The notes: generated from the sequence alone by a model not told the origin. DNA of 64,000 nucleotides from Chitinimonas koreensis (GCF_014353015.1 NZ_CP060704.1:4117001-4181000), one strand, 5' to 3'. Positions 39,036-47,781 are shown, counted from the stretch's first letter. Made by a program: numbers and translations.

Positions 39036-39470
39036 ATGCCAGCCCCCAATACCGTGCAGCACCGCCCCGCCCGCGCCCGATCGCAATTGCGCGTCTACAT
39101 CGCCGAGGATTCGCCGGCGATCCGCGACCGCCTGGTCGAGGCGATCGACCGCGACGTACGGATGGGCGTGGTCGGCAGCGGGGCCAGCGCCGCGGCCGTG
39201 ATCGCCGACCTGGACCGCATCGCGGTCGATGTGCTGATCCTCGACATGCGGCTGAGCCAGGGCAGCAGCGGCATCGAGGTGCTGCGCCACCTGGAGCGGC
39301 AGGCCGGCACGCCGCGGCGGCCGCAGATCATCGTGCTCACCTCCTACGCGCTGCCGAATTTCCGCCAGGCCTGCCTGAAGCTCGGCGCCGACTATTTCTT
39401 CGACAAGTCGCGCGATTACGAACGGGTGGGCGAGGTGCTGGCGGTGCTGGCGGAAGCGGACGCCGGCTGA
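39036..39470 (+). CDS. Stand-alone response-regulator receiver protein
   Basis: 144 residues: acidic pair in YIAEDSPAIRDRL, Asp in VLILDMRLSQGSSG, Thr/Ser in VLTSYAL and Lys in YFFDKSRDY. No output domain, so it probably acts by protein contact (phosphate sink or modulator). An in-frame ATG at 38949, overlapping the preceding stop, would add 29 residues; the conserved domain does not need them. Followed by a strong terminator. Confidence 0.87.
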   Translation: MPAPNTVQHRPARARSQLRVYIAEDSPAIRDRLVEAIDRDVRMGVVGSGASAAAVIADLDRIAVDVLILDMRLSQGSSGIEVLRHLERQAGTPRRPQIIVLTSYALPNFRQACLKLGADYFFDKSRDYERVGEVLAVLAEADAG

Positions 39471-39500
39471 TCGCACCTGCGCAGACGATCGAAGCTGCCT

Positions 39501-39541
39501 GCAAAACGACACGCCCGGCCATGCCGGGCGTGTCGTTTTGC
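39501..39541. terminator. Rho-independent terminator after the receiver gene
   Basis: 18-bp stem beginning GCAAAACGACACGCCCGG with TCGTTTTGC on the far side; ends the activator-regulator operon. Confidence 0.85.
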
Positions 39542-39775
39542 ATGTCGCTCCTTGTCCTGTCGGGCCCAAGGCGGAACCCGGTACCGGCCCGCCGCCGGGA
39601 ACCGCCCGGCGCCGTTATGAATCCGCGTCATATGCAGGGAACCGGACCTGCCCTTGCAGCCTTGTCGCCCCCGCCGGCCCGAAGGCCGGACGAGGCATTG
39701 CCGAGCATGATTTACATCGCGGCCGTGTCAAATCGACACGATTTTGGGCAGCCGGCGGGCACTCGCCGCCGGCGA

Positions 39776-40075
39776 TCAGATCATATGCGCCGCTCGCCGC
39801 GGCGCCGGCGTGCTGCCGAGCCGGCGGGCATCGACCGTGGCCGCCTCGTCGGCCGGCGCGATCAGCAGCGCGCGCATCGGCCGCGCTTCGTCGACCGCCT
39901 GCGCCGGCAAGGCTGCAGGCCACTCCAGCTCGGAATGGCGGCCGGCCGCCGCGGCGTGGAGCCGCATCAGCGTGGCCATGCCGGACAACAGGCCGGCATC
40001 GCTCAAGGCGTGCTGGCCGGCGACGACGATGAAGACGGAGGCGAACAGCGCGGTGGCGAGCGTGGCGGGTTGCAT
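39776..40075 (-). CDS. Small exported protein, function unknown
   Basis: 99 residues with a signal peptide (MQPATLATALFASVFIVVAG) and a short Ala/Arg-rich mature part; no family recognised. The start is supported by AAGGAACG upstream and by a sigma-54-type promoter 39 bases before it. Its placement inside the signalling cluster suggests co-regulation. The 305 bases to its right-hand neighbour on the left side (39471-39775) hold only the terminator and a GTGTC/GACAC dyad near 39730. Confidence 0.6.
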   Translation of the reverse strand: MQPATLATALFASVFIVVAGQHALSDAGLLSGMATLMRLHAAAAGRHSELEWPAALPAQAVDEARPMRALLIAPADEAATVDARRLGSTPAPRRAAHMI

Positions 40076-40113
40076 GGTCGTTCCTTTGCACGGGACTGAT
40101 ATCGTTCTCCTAT

Positions 40114-40128
40114 GCAAGCCGCATACCA
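40114..40128 (-). promoter_or_regulatory. Sigma-54-type promoter of the small exported protein gene
   Basis: Minus strand TGGTATG-CGGC-TTGCA: 5 of 7 in the -24 box, full -12 box, GG-N10-GC spacing. Confidence 0.6.
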
Positions 40129-40133
40129 CTTTC

Positions 40134-40154
40134 CCGCCGTCCGTCCGACGGCGG
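40134..40154 (-). terminator. Hairpin downstream of the epimerase gene
   Basis: 8-bp stem CCGCCGTC/GACGGCGG with 5-base loop; follows the galE-like stop on the minus strand but lacks a T tract. Confidence 0.4.
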
Positions 40155-40206
40155 TCTTCACGCTGAATTCGAATGGAAACGGGCCGCAAAGGCGCGGCCG
40201 CGGCGC

Positions 40207-41253
40207 TCAGCCGGCGAATGCGCCGTGACGGCTGTCGGCACGCACGGCAGCCGGGCGGGCCGCGGCGCCGGGCGGGCGGCAGCGCCAGGTGTCGACGCAC
40301 ATCTGCGCCAGGTCGTGGTGGGCGCGCCAGCCGAGCAGGCGGGATGCGCGATCGCAGCGAACGTACAGCGCCGCCACGTCGCCGGCGCGGCGCGGGCCGA
40401 AGCGGTGCGGCACCGGCCGGCCGCTGGCCTGGGCGAAGGCCTCGACCAGCTGCAGCACGGTATGGCCACGGCCGCTGCCGAGGTTCAGCGTCAGCGGCGC
40501 GGCCATGCCCGGCAGCGCTTCCAGCGTCGCCAGCTGGGCGACCGCCAGATCGCAGACGTGCAGGTAGTCGCGCACCGCGGTGCCGTCCACGCTCGGGTAG
40601 TCGCGGCCGTGGATGGTCAGCGGCGCCTGCCCCTGCGCCGCCCGGACGATGGCCGGCACCAGTCCGTCGCCGTGGCCCGACACGGCGTCGAGCAGGCCGG
40701 ACGGATGCGCGCCGAGCAGGCTGGCATGGCGCAGGCAGGCGAACTGCCAGTCCGACTCGGCCGCCTGCAGGTCGGCCAGCATCTGCTCGCCGATCAGCTT
40801 GCTGCGATCGTAGGGATTGAGCGGCCGGGCCGGGCTGTCCTCGTCGACCGGCACGGTGGTCGGCGCGCCGTACAGGCTGGCCGAGGACGGCAGCACCAGC
40901 GTGCGGGTGCCGTGCTGGCGCATCACGCCGAGCAGGCTGCCGAGCCCGCCGACGTTGTTGTCGAACAGCGTCAGCGGCGCGAGCGCCGCGTCGGGCGCGG
41001 TGCGCAGCGAAGCGAGGTGGACCACCGCGTCGGGCCGGTGACGCAGGAACAGGCTGCGCAGGCGCGGCTGGTCGCGCACGTCGGCCACCACGCAGTCGAA
41101 GCGGCGGCCGGCCAGCCGCTTGAGGCGCGGCAGGACATGCGGATCGCTGCTGCTGAAATTGTCGATGCCGGCCACGATATGGCCGGCTTCCGCCAGGGCG
41201 GCGACGAGATGGCTGCCGATATAGCCGGCGGCACCGGTGACGAGGATGCGCAT
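40207..41253 (-). CDS. galE: UDP-glucose 4-epimerase-like NAD-dependent epimerase
   Basis: 348 residues of the extended SDR family: Rossmann motif GAAGYIGSHL, catalytic Ser in LPSSASLYG and YxxxK in NPYDRSKLIGEQ, and the substrate region HGRDYPSVDGTAVRDYLHV. Closest to GalE, which interconverts UDP-glucose and UDP-galactose for surface polysaccharides. The C-terminal tail is Ala/Arg-rich. A weak GG-N10-GC promoter match (41295-41308) lies about 42 bases upstream. Confidence 0.85.
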   Translation of the reverse strand: MRILVTGAAGYIGSHLVAALAEAGHIVAGIDNFSSSDPHVLPRLKRLAGRRFDCVVADVRDQPRLRSLFLRHRPDAVVHLASLRTAPDAALAPLTLFDNNVGGLGSLLGVMRQHGTRTLVLPSSASLYGAPTTVPVDEDSPARPLNPYDRSKLIGEQMLADLQAAESDWQFACLRHASLLGAHPSGLLDAVSGHGDGLVPAIVRAAQGQAPLTIHGRDYPSVDGTAVRDYLHVCDLAVAQLATLEALPGMAAPLTLNLGSGRGHTVLQLVEAFAQASGRPVPHRFGPRRAGDVAALYVRCDRASRLLGWRAHHDLAQMCVDTWRCRPPGAAARPAAVRADSRHGAFAG

Positions 41254-41338
41254 AGGGAGATCGGAGTGGAATGCGGGATCGATCCACCCCCTAAGCAATT
41301 TTTACACCTGCCTTACGTTTCGCCCGCCCGGCCGGCCG

Positions 41339-41611
41339 TCAGCCCTTGCCCGCATCGCCGGGCGGCACCTCGTCTTCCAGTCCGTAGGCGCTGCGGCGGT
41401 CGGTGTCGCGCAGGCCCTGCTCGGTATCCTCGAGCGCCTGGCGGATCACCTTGCGGCGCGAGCCCGACTGGCTCGCATGCGGCGACTGGTCTCGTTCGTG
41501 CGGCAGTCGCGGGGTCGCTTCGGCGCCCTCGACCGGGTCGACGCGGCGTGGCCGCGGCGTGTCGGGCTCGGTGCGCCGGCGCATGCCGGCGGGATCGGTG
41601 GATTCGGCCAT
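41339..41611 (-). CDS. Disordered hydrophilic 90-residue protein, function unknown
   Basis: Rich in Arg, Glu, Asp and Pro (for example MAESTDPAGMRRRTEPDTPR), no hydrophobic core and no signal peptide. The downstream half has one helical stretch (RKVIRQALEDTEQGLRDTD). A sigma-54-type promoter 70 bases upstream supports it being a real gene. It is divergent from the BON lipoprotein gene. Confidence 0.6.
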   Translation of the reverse strand: MAESTDPAGMRRRTEPDTPRPRRVDPVEGAEATPRLPHERDQSPHASQSGSRRKVIRQALEDTEQGLRDTDRRSAYGLEDEVPPGDAGKG

Positions 41612-41680
41612 GATGGGTCTCCTCGGCCCGCAACCGGGCCTGTGACGGGGCGACGGCAATCGCCGCACGCGGCAACCGAC

Positions 41681-41695
41681 GCACGGCCCATGCCA
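41681..41695 (-). promoter_or_regulatory. Sigma-54-type promoter of the 90-residue protein gene
   Basis: Minus strand TGGCATG-GGCC-GTGC: 6 of 7 in the -24 box, 3 of 4 in the -12 box, GG-N10-GC spacing. Confidence 0.6.
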
Positions 41696-41863
41696 ACGTC
41701 TTGCCGCTCCGGCCGGCAAAGGCTGCAAGGCGGCTGCCGGTTGCCGCCACGGGTCGCCGGCATGCCCAGGCATGCCCAAAGCTACCCGGGCGGCGTGTAA
41801 GGCTTACCCGTCCGCCGCCGGCCCGATCGCACGAAACCCAGTCGCCACGCGGGTTTGGCAAGC

Positions 41864-41879
41864 AGGCACGGCTGTTGCG
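41864..41879 (+). promoter_or_regulatory. Sigma-54-type promoter of the BON lipoprotein gene
   Basis: AGGCACG-GCTG-TTGC: 6 of 7 and 4 of 4 matches with GG-N10-GC spacing, 63 bases before the ATG. Confidence 0.7.
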
Positions 41880-41940
41880 ATCGATTGCTCGTCCGCCGCA
41901 TTCCGGCGGCGATCCAATCAACCGAAAAGAGGACAGACCC

Positions 41941-42258
41941 ATGAAAACGCTGATTATCGCCGTCGGCCTCGGCCTGGCGACCCTGAGCGGTCTCTCGGCC
42001 TGCGCCGTGACCAGCGGCCAGAGCACCGTCGGCCAGTACGTCGACGACGCGACCATTTCCACCCGCGTGAAGGCCAAGTTCGCCGAGGACAAGCAGGTCA
42101 GCGCCATGCGCATCGAGGTGGAAACCCTCAAGGGCGTGGTCCAGCTCTCCGGCTTCGCCACCTCGCAGGCCGAGAAGGACCGCGCCGGTGAGATCGCGCG
42201 CAATACCAAGGACGTGAAGGACGTGCGCAACAACATCCTGGTGCGGGCCGGCAACTAG
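41941..42258 (+). CDS. BON-domain lipoprotein
   Basis: 105 residues: lipoprotein signal with LSGLSAC lipobox and one BON domain (DDATISTRVKAKFAEDKQVS, VVQLSGFATSQAEKDRAGEI). BON proteins such as OsmY and BamE-linked lipoproteins are envelope-stress proteins that bind phospholipid membranes. Ribosome-binding AAGAGGA precedes the ATG. A sigma-54-type promoter upstream puts it in the same putative regulon as the yqj-like genes. Confidence 0.88.
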   Translation: MKTLIIAVGLGLATLSGLSACAVTSGQSTVGQYVDDATISTRVKAKFAEDKQVSAMRIEVETLKGVVQLSGFATSQAEKDRAGEIARNTKDVKDVRNNILVRAGN

Positions 42259-42330
42259 CCGGGGCTCCGCTGCCGCCGGCGGCCAGGCCGCCGCGGCGGC
42301 TGCTCCGACCTGATTCCTCCTCCTGAGCGG

Positions 42331-42362
42331 CGCGCCGGGCCATCCGGCCGCCGTCCTTTTTC
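42331..42362 (+). terminator. Probable terminator after the BON gene
   Basis: Imperfect GC-rich hairpin (GGCGCGCCGGGCCATCCGGC region) followed by CCTTTTTC. Confidence 0.55.
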
Positions 42363-42403
42363 GTCGACCGCCGACCGTTGGTCGCCTCATTCCTCGCAAA
42401 CCA

Positions 42404-42420
42404 CTAGACGACCGGTCTAG
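42404..42420. promoter_or_regulatory. NemR operator at nemR
   Basis: CTAGACGACCGGTCTAG: dyad TAGAC-N5-GTCTA, 12 bases before the nemR ATG. The same 15-base core occurs before nemA. Confidence 0.85.
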
Positions 42421-42431
42421 TCAAGACTACC

Positions 42432-43040
42432 ATGGCGACCATCATGGAACGCCAATACGACGACACCCGCGAACACCTGCTCGCCACCGGCGAGGCCATC
42501 ATGCTGGGCAAGGGCTTCGCCGCGGTCGGCCTGGCCGAGATCCTCGGCTCGGCCGGCGTGCCCAAGGGTTCGTTCTATCACTACTTCGCGTCCAAGGAAG
42601 GCTACGGCGTGGCGCTGCTCGAGCGCTTCTTCGACGGCTACCTGGCGCAGCTCGACCGGCTGGTGGCCGATCCGGCGCTCGACGGCCGCGCCAAGCTCGA
42701 ACGCTATTTCGGCGTCTGGCGCACGCCGGCCTGCGGCGGCGAGGGCGACGTGCGCTGCCTGGTGGTGAAGCTGACCGGCGAGGTCAGCGACCTGTCCGAG
42801 CCGATGCGCCTCCAGCTCGAGCGCGGCATCGCCGGCGTGATCGAACGGCTGGCCGCCTGCATCGTGATCGGCCGCGCCGACCGCTCGATCCCGCCCGGCG
42901 AGCCGGCCGATGCGCTGGCCACCGCGCTCTACCAGCTGTGGCTCGGCGCGGCGCTGGTCACCAAGGTGCGCCACGACGCCAGCGCCTTCGATGCGGCCAG
43001 CCGGACCACGGCGCAGTTGCTCGGCGCGAGGGTGGCATGA
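42432..43040 (+). CDS. nemR: NemR-like TetR-family repressor
   Basis: 202 residues; HTH with DDTREHLLATGEAIMLGKGF and GVPKGSFYHYFASKEGYGVA, strongly like E. coli NemR, which senses electrophiles and hypochlorite through a conserved Cys. That Cys is present in VRCLVVKLTGEVSDLSEPM. ATG 42432 or 42444 are both possible. It controls itself and nemA through the shared operators, inferred from their position. Confidence 0.9.
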   Translation: MATIMERQYDDTREHLLATGEAIMLGKGFAAVGLAEILGSAGVPKGSFYHYFASKEGYGVALLERFFDGYLAQLDRLVADPALDGRAKLERYFGVWRTPACGGEGDVRCLVVKLTGEVSDLSEPMRLQLERGIAGVIERLAACIVIGRADRSIPPGEPADALATALYQLWLGAALVTKVRHDASAFDAASRTTAQLLGARVA

Positions 43041-43122
43041 AGCGTCGCGACCGTTACAGGCTCGATCGATCCGCCGGATCGCCGCACCAAGCCGGATCGG
43101 CAGACGCGGCGGCCACGAACAG

Positions 43123-43193
43123 GTAGGCGCGGCCTCAGCCGCGAATGGCAGGCGCAGCACCGCACGACGATTCGCGGCTGAAGCCGCTCCTAC
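43123..43193. repeat. REPIN-like doublet, class A, copy 4
   Basis: Left arm variant GTAGGCGCGGCCTCAGCCGC, right arm standard; between nemR and nemA. Confidence 0.85.
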
Positions 43194-43300
43194 AACCCCC
43201 GCCGGGCGCATTGCGCCGGCTGGGAAGCAAGACCCGTTTTCTTATCGATGCCTGCAATACCCGTCACCGGCCCTCGTGCCGGTTTATTTGAAGCCCAAAC

Positions 43301-43315
43301 TAGACGACCGGTCTA
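43301..43315. promoter_or_regulatory. NemR operator upstream of nemA
   Basis: TAGACGACCGGTCTA, identical to the nemR site, 19 bases before the nemA ATG. Confidence 0.85.
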
Positions 43316-43333
43316 ATTCAAAGGAGTCCTCCC

Positions 43334-44433
43334 ATGTCGCTCGACAAGCTGCTCACCCCCTCACCGTCGGCAAGACCACCGTGGCCAACCGGGTCTGGAT
43401 GGCGCCGCTGACGCGTTCGCGCGCCGGTGCCGGCGAAGTGCCCGGCCCGCTCAACGCCACCTACTATGCCCAGCGCGCCAACGCCGGCCTGATCGTCACC
43501 GAAGCCAGCCAGATCTCGCGCCAGGGCCAGGGCTACGCCTGGACGCCCGGCATCTACACCGATGCGCAGGAAGCCGGCTGGAAGCAGGTGGTCGAGCAGG
43601 TGCACGGCGCCGGCGGCCGCATCTCGCTGCAGCTGTGGCACGTCGGCCGCATCTCGCATTCGCTGCTGCAGGAAGGCGGCCAGCCGCCGGTGGCGCCGTC
43701 GGCGCTGATCGCCGAGGGCGCCACCTGCTTCGTGGTGCAGCCCGACGGCACGCCGGCCCGGGTCCCGACCGAGACGCCGCGCGCGCTGGCCCTCGAAGAG
43801 CTGCCCGGCATCGTCGCCGACTACGCCGCCGCGGCCCGCCGCGCCAAGCGGGCCGGCTTCGACTTCGTCGAGATCCATTCCGCCAACGGCTACCTGCTGC
43901 ACCAGTTCCTCGCCACCGGTGCCAACCAGCGCGAGGACGGCTATGGCGGCAGCATGGAGAACCGCGCCCGCCTGCTGCTCGAGGTGATCGACGCGGTAGC
44001 GGCCGAGCTCGGCGCCGAGCGCGTCGGCGTGCGGCTGTCGCCGCACTTCGTGGCGCACGGCATCGTCGACGCCGAGACCGAGCCGATGGCGCGCTACCTG
44101 GCGGCCGAATTCAGCCGCCGCGGCCTCGCCTACCTGCACATCGCCGAACCCGACTGGGCCGGCGGCCCGGTGCTGAGCGACGCCTTCCGGCGACAACTGC
44201 GCGAGGCCTTCACCGGCGCGCTGGTGTTCTGCGGCAACTACAGCGCGGAAAAGGCCGAGCAATTGATCGTGTCGGGAATCGGCGACGCGGTGGCCTTCGG
44301 CCGGCCCTACATCGCCAACCCGGACCTGGTCGCCCGCTTCGCCCGCGGCGCGGCGCTGAACCAGCCCGACCCGGCCACCTTCTACGGCGGCGCCGAGCAT
44401 GGCTACACCGACTACCCGGCGCTGGCCGACTGA
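43334..44433 (+). CDS. nemA: NemA-like old yellow enzyme, N-ethylmaleimide/alkene reductase (frameshifted at codon 9)
   Basis: FMN oxidoreductase that reduces electrophilic alkenes and nitro compounds. Start MSLDKLLTP follows AAAGGAG; the C run at 43356-43360 needs one more C to continue LTVGKTTVANRVWMAPLTRS. After repair 366 residues, with GYAWTPGIYT, the HxxN pair in IHSANGYLLHQFL and RYLAAEFSRRG. Homopolymer error likely. Regulated by NemR. Confidence 0.92.
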
Positions 44434-44469
44434 GGAAGACCAGGCGGTCGGTCGTGCGCAACGGCCGCT

Positions 44470-44513
44470 GTAGGTCGGACTTCAGGGCGCGGTCGGACTG
44501 AAGTCCGACCTAC
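44470..44513. repeat. REPIN-like doublet, class B, copy 5 (shortened)
   Basis: Right arm intact; left arm TAGGTCGGACTTCAGG lacks the second half of its inner hairpin. Confidence 0.8.
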
Positions 44514-44549
44514 GCCCGATGCCATTCAATTAAGCCGGAATGCACTGCC

Positions 44550-44616
44550 GTAGGTCGGGTTTTATACCCGACAGCGATCTCGATCGACGGCGCTGTCGGG
44601 TATAAAACCCGACCTG
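44550..44616. repeat. REPIN-like doublet, class B, copy 6
   Basis: Arms GTAGGTCGGGTTTTATACCC and inverse: the stem base changes keep pairing (GGGT with ACCC). Confidence 0.9.
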
Positions 44617-44747
44617 CCCCCGCTTGTGTTGTGTGTTCCAAGGCGAGGGTCTCAACTTAATGGCATCGGACCTACGGGAGCTGACACAGGCGGCTATCCT
44701 GCCGGCGCCACGGTGACGACCGCCACGGCCATGCCGCCGCATCAAGC

Positions 44748-44777
44748 AAAAAGCCGGATCTCGCGATCCGGCTTTTT
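44748..44777. terminator. Rho-independent terminator downstream of tdh
   Basis: Stem AAAAAGCCGGATC and complement with T tracts on both sides; 20 bases from the tdh stop. Confidence 0.9.
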
Positions 44778-44796
44778 CGTTCGGCCCGGCCTGGAA

Positions 44797-45828
44797 TCAG
44801 GCGTCGGTCCAGTCCAGGATCACCTTGCCCGACTGCCCCGACAGCATGGTCTCGAAGCCTTTCACATAGTCGTCGACGCCGAAGCGGTGGGTGATCATCG
44901 GCGTGAGGTCGAGGCCCGATTGCAGCATCGCCGCCATCTTGTACCAGGTCTCGAACATCTCGCGGCCGTAGATGCCCTTGATGACCAGGCCCTTGAAGAT
45001 CACCTGGTTCCAGTCGATCGCCATGTCGCCCGGCGGAATGCCCAGGAGCGCGATCTTGCCGCCGTGGTTGATGGTGTCGAGCATGCTGCGGAAGGCGCTC
45101 GGGTTGCCCGACATCTCGAGGCCGACGTCGAAGCCCTCGGTCATGCCCAGTTCCTGCATCACCGCGCGCAGGTCCTGCTTGGCCACGTTCACCGCGCGGC
45201 TGGCGCCCATCTTCAGCGCCAGCTCGAGCCGGTATTCGTTGACGTCGGTGATCACCACGTGGCGGGCGCCGACGTGGCGGCAGATCGCGGCGGCCATGAT
45301 GCCGATCGGGCCGGCGCCGGTGATCAGCACGTCCTCGCCGACCAGGTCGAAGCTCAGCGCGGTATGAGTCGCGTTGCCGAACGGGTCAAGGATCGAGGCG
45401 ATCTCGTCGGGGATGTCGTCGGGGATCTTGAAGGCATTGAAGGCCGGGATCACCAGGTATTCGGCGAAGGCGCCCTCGCGGTTCACGCCGACGCCGGTGG
45501 TGTTGCGGCACAGGTGGACGCGGCCGGCACGGCAGTTGCGGCAATAGCCGCAGGTGATGTGGCCCTCGCCCGAGACGCGGTCGCCGATCTGGTAGCCCTT
45601 CACTTCCGAGCCCATGCCGACCACTTCGCCGACGTACTCGTGGCCGACGTGCATGCCGATCGGGATGGTCTTCTGCGCCCAGTCGTCCCACTTCCAGATG
45701 TGGATGTCGGTGCCGCAGATTGCCGTCTTGCGGATCTTGATGAGGAGGTCGTTGTGGCCGACCTCGGGCTTCTTGACGCGCTGCAGGGTGAGGCCCGGCG
45801 CGGCTTCGGCCTTGACGAGTGCTTTCAT
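44797..45828 (-). CDS. tdh: L-threonine 3-dehydrogenase
   Basis: Oxidises threonine to 2-amino-3-ketobutyrate, which Kbl then cleaves. 343 residues of the zinc alcohol-dehydrogenase type: catalytic ligands in TAICGTDIH and HVGHEYVG, structural Zn cysteines in [18 protein letters not shown] fold GAGPIGIMA. Same strand as kbl but separated from it by 232 bases holding a family C repeat. Confidence 0.96.
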   Translation of the reverse strand: MKALVKAEAAPGLTLQRVKKPEVGHNDLLIKIRKTAICGTDIHIWKWDDWAQKTIPIGMHVGHEYVGEVVGMGSEVKGYQIGDRVSGEGHITCGYCRNCRAGRVHLCRNTTGVGVNREGAFAEYLVIPAFNAFKIPDDIPDEIASILDPFGNATHTALSFDLVGEDVLITGAGPIGIMAAAICRHVGARHVVITDVNEYRLELALKMGASRAVNVAKQDLRAVMQELGMTEGFDVGLEMSGNPSAFRSMLDTINHGGKIALLGIPPGDMAIDWNQVIFKGLVIKGIYGREMFETWYKMAAMLQSGLDLTPMITHRFGVDDYVKGFETMLSGQSGKVILDWTDA

Positions 45829-45891
45829 GTGTCGTTCTCCAGAACCTTGTTGTTGAAACCAGCGCCAGTCATGAAGTGAGCAGCGGCGCCG

Positions 45892-46010
45892 GCCCCGGGA
45901 AACCCGGGGCTTATCCGTTTGCGACAGACTGAAACAGCGGTTCTCCCTGTTTCATTCCACCCCTCCCGTCCCCGCCGCCGCGGGGAGGCTTCGCTGACGC
46001 TCATCAGTAG
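45892..46010. repeat. Long GC-rich interspersed element (family C), copy 2
   Basis: Hairpin GCCCCGGG/CCCGGGGC (45892-45910), spacer, then CCCTGTTTCATTCCACCCC and CCCCGCCGCCGCGGGG with GCTTCGCTGACGCTCATCAG after it. Occupies most of the kbl-tdh gap. Confidence 0.65.
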
Positions 46011-46060
46011 CCCGAACGCACTGCCGGATCGCATCCGGTACGGATTGCCATCAATGCGGC

Positions 46061-47257
46061 TCAGATCACGCCGAGTTCCTTGCCCACCGCGGTGAAGGCC
46101 GCCACCACCCGGTCGATGTGCTCGAAATCGTGCGCCGCGCTCATCTGGGTGCGGATTCGGGCCTTGCCCTTCGGTACCACCGGGAAGCTGAAGCCGATCA
46201 CGTAGACGCCGTGCTCCAACAGCTTGGCCGCCATCTCGCCGGCCAGCCGGGCATCGCCGAGCATCACCGGGATGATGGGGTGCTCGCCCGGCGCCAGCGT
46301 GAAGCCGGCGGCGCCCATCGCGGCGCGGAAGCGCTCGGCGTTGGCGCGCAGCTTGGCGCGCAGGCGGGCGCCGTCGGTCTCGAGGATGCGGAACACTTCG
46401 AGGCTGGCGGCGGTGATGCTCGGCGCCAGCGAATTGGAGAACAGGTAGGGGCGCGAGCGCTGGCGCAGCAGGTCGATGATCGCGCGGCGGCCCGAGATGT
46501 AGCCGCCCGAAGCGCCGCCGAGCGCCTTGCCCAGCGTGCCGCTGTAGATGTCGACGCGGTCGGCCACGCCGCAGTGCTCGGGCGTGCCGCGGCCGTGCTC
46601 GCCGATGAAGCCGACGGCGTGCGAATCGTCGACCATCACCAGCGCGCCGTAGCGGTCGGCCAGGTCGCAGATCGACTTGAGATCGGCGATGAAGCCGTCC
46701 ATCGAGAACACGCCGTCGGTGACGATCAGCGTATAGCGCGCGCCGGCGGCGCGGGCGGCCTCGAGCTGGGCTTCGAGGTCGGCCATGTCGTTGTTCTTGT
46801 AGCGGTAGCGCTGCGCCTTGCACAGCCGCACGCCGTCGATGATCGAGGCGTGGTTGAGCTCATCCGAGATCACCGCGTCGGCATCGGTCAGCAGCGTCTC
46901 GAACACGCCGCCGTTGGCGTCGAAGCAGCTCGAATAGAGGATGGTGTCGTCGGTGCCGAGGAAGCGCGAGATGGCGGCTTCGAGATCCTTGTGCACGGTC
47001 TGGGTGCCGCAGATGAAGCGCACCGAGGCGACGCCGTAACCGTAGTCGTCGACGCCCTGCTTGGCCGCCGCGATCAGCCGCGCGTCGTCGGCGAGGCCGA
47101 GGTAGTTGTTGGCGCAGAAGTTCAGCACGCCGCGGCCGTCCTGCAGGGTGACGTCGGCGCGCTGGTGGCCGGCGATCACGCGTTCGGGCTTGAAGAAGCC
47201 GGCCTCCTTGATGGCGGCCAGTTCGGATTCGAGATGCTGCAGGAAGGCGGTGTTCAT
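46061..47257 (-). CDS. kbl: 2-amino-3-ketobutyrate CoA ligase (glycine C-acetyltransferase)
   Basis: PLP enzyme splitting 2-amino-3-ketobutyrate into glycine and acetyl-CoA. 398 residues; [35 protein letters not shown] and the PLP Lys in [16 protein letters not shown]. Pairs with tdh for threonine catabolism. CCAAGGAGACAT precedes the start, giving a good ribosome site. Confidence 0.96.
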   Translation of the reverse strand: MNTAFLQHLESELAAIKEAGFFKPERVIAGHQRADVTLQDGRGVLNFCANNYLGLADDARLIAAAKQGVDDYGYGVASVRFICGTQTVHKDLEAAISRFLGTDDTILYSSCFDANGGVFETLLTDADAVISDELNHASIIDGVRLCKAQRYRYKNNDMADLEAQLEAARAAGARYTLIVTDGVFSMDGFIADLKSICDLADRYGALVMVDDSHAVGFIGEHGRGTPEHCGVADRVDIYSGTLGKALGGASGGYISGRRAIIDLLRQRSRPYLFSNSLAPSITAASLEVFRILETDGARLRAKLRANAERFRAAMGAAGFTLAPGEHPIIPVMLGDARLAGEMAAKLLEHGVYVIGFSFPVVPKGKARIRTQMSAAHDFEHIDRVVAAFTAVGKELGVI

Positions 47258-47384
47258 ATGTCTCCTTGGCGGCTTCGTGGGCCGGACCTTGGGTGGGGCT
47301 TGGGGTAAGGCTTGGGGTGCCGGATTTTAGCTGAGCCTCGGGGTTTGCTCGACCTTTGCATATTGTATGGGGCGGCATTGCGGC

Positions 47385-47500
47385 GCCCGGCGGAGCCGGG
47401 CGTTTCAGAGCTGCGTGTGCTCAACCGGCGGCCCAGCCCTGATCCACCCCGACTCCCCCCGCCCTCGCCGCCGCGAGGGAGCCTCGCTGGCGCTCGTTCG
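47385..47500. repeat. Long GC-rich interspersed element (family C), copy 3
   Basis: Hairpin GCCCGGC-gga-GCCGGGC, then CACCCCGACTCCCCCCGCC block shared with copy 1, then GAGGGAGCCTCGCTGGCGCTCG. It lies in the 524-base kbl/LplT-PlsC intergenic region (47258-47781), where nothing else was recognised beyond a possible kbl -10 (TAAAAT, minus strand, 47324-47329). Confidence 0.7.
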
Positions 47501-47781
47501 CTCTCCGTTGCACGCCTGCATTTCGCCATGCCAACGTCGCCGCATCTACCTCTCGGGAGTTTGGCCCAAACTCGGCACTACCCGATGTGCGGGATTACAG
47601 CCCCTACCAGCATGCGAGATAAGCCCCTATCCCACGCATGAAGGCATCTGCTGCTGCATGGAGGAAGCGGGGTTGGCGGTGAGGGCTGTGTTGAAAATCA
47701 CTACCCTTACCCAACACACCCACATAGGCAAGCGCCGCCGCCCCCTGCTACGCTCCGCCGGTCTCCACTCCGAGCCACGGT

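Larger units (their letters stand above)
41612..41940. promoter_or_regulatory. Divergent control region between the 90-residue protein and BON genes
   Basis: 329 bases with two opposed sigma-54-type promoters. Between them are the tandem direct repeat GGCATGCCCA (41759-41778) and the dyad GTAAG-G-CTTAC (41797-41807), possible enhancer sites for the activator. Confidence 0.5.

Noticed and set aside
41295..41308. Sixth sigma-54 promoter, upstream of galE
   Set aside because: GG-N10-GC and TTGCT fit, but the -24 box matches only its GG; kept as weak support and not listed as a feature.
47258..47781. Glycine riboswitch before kbl
   Set aside because: No tandem aptamer core was visible; the region is mostly a family C repeat.
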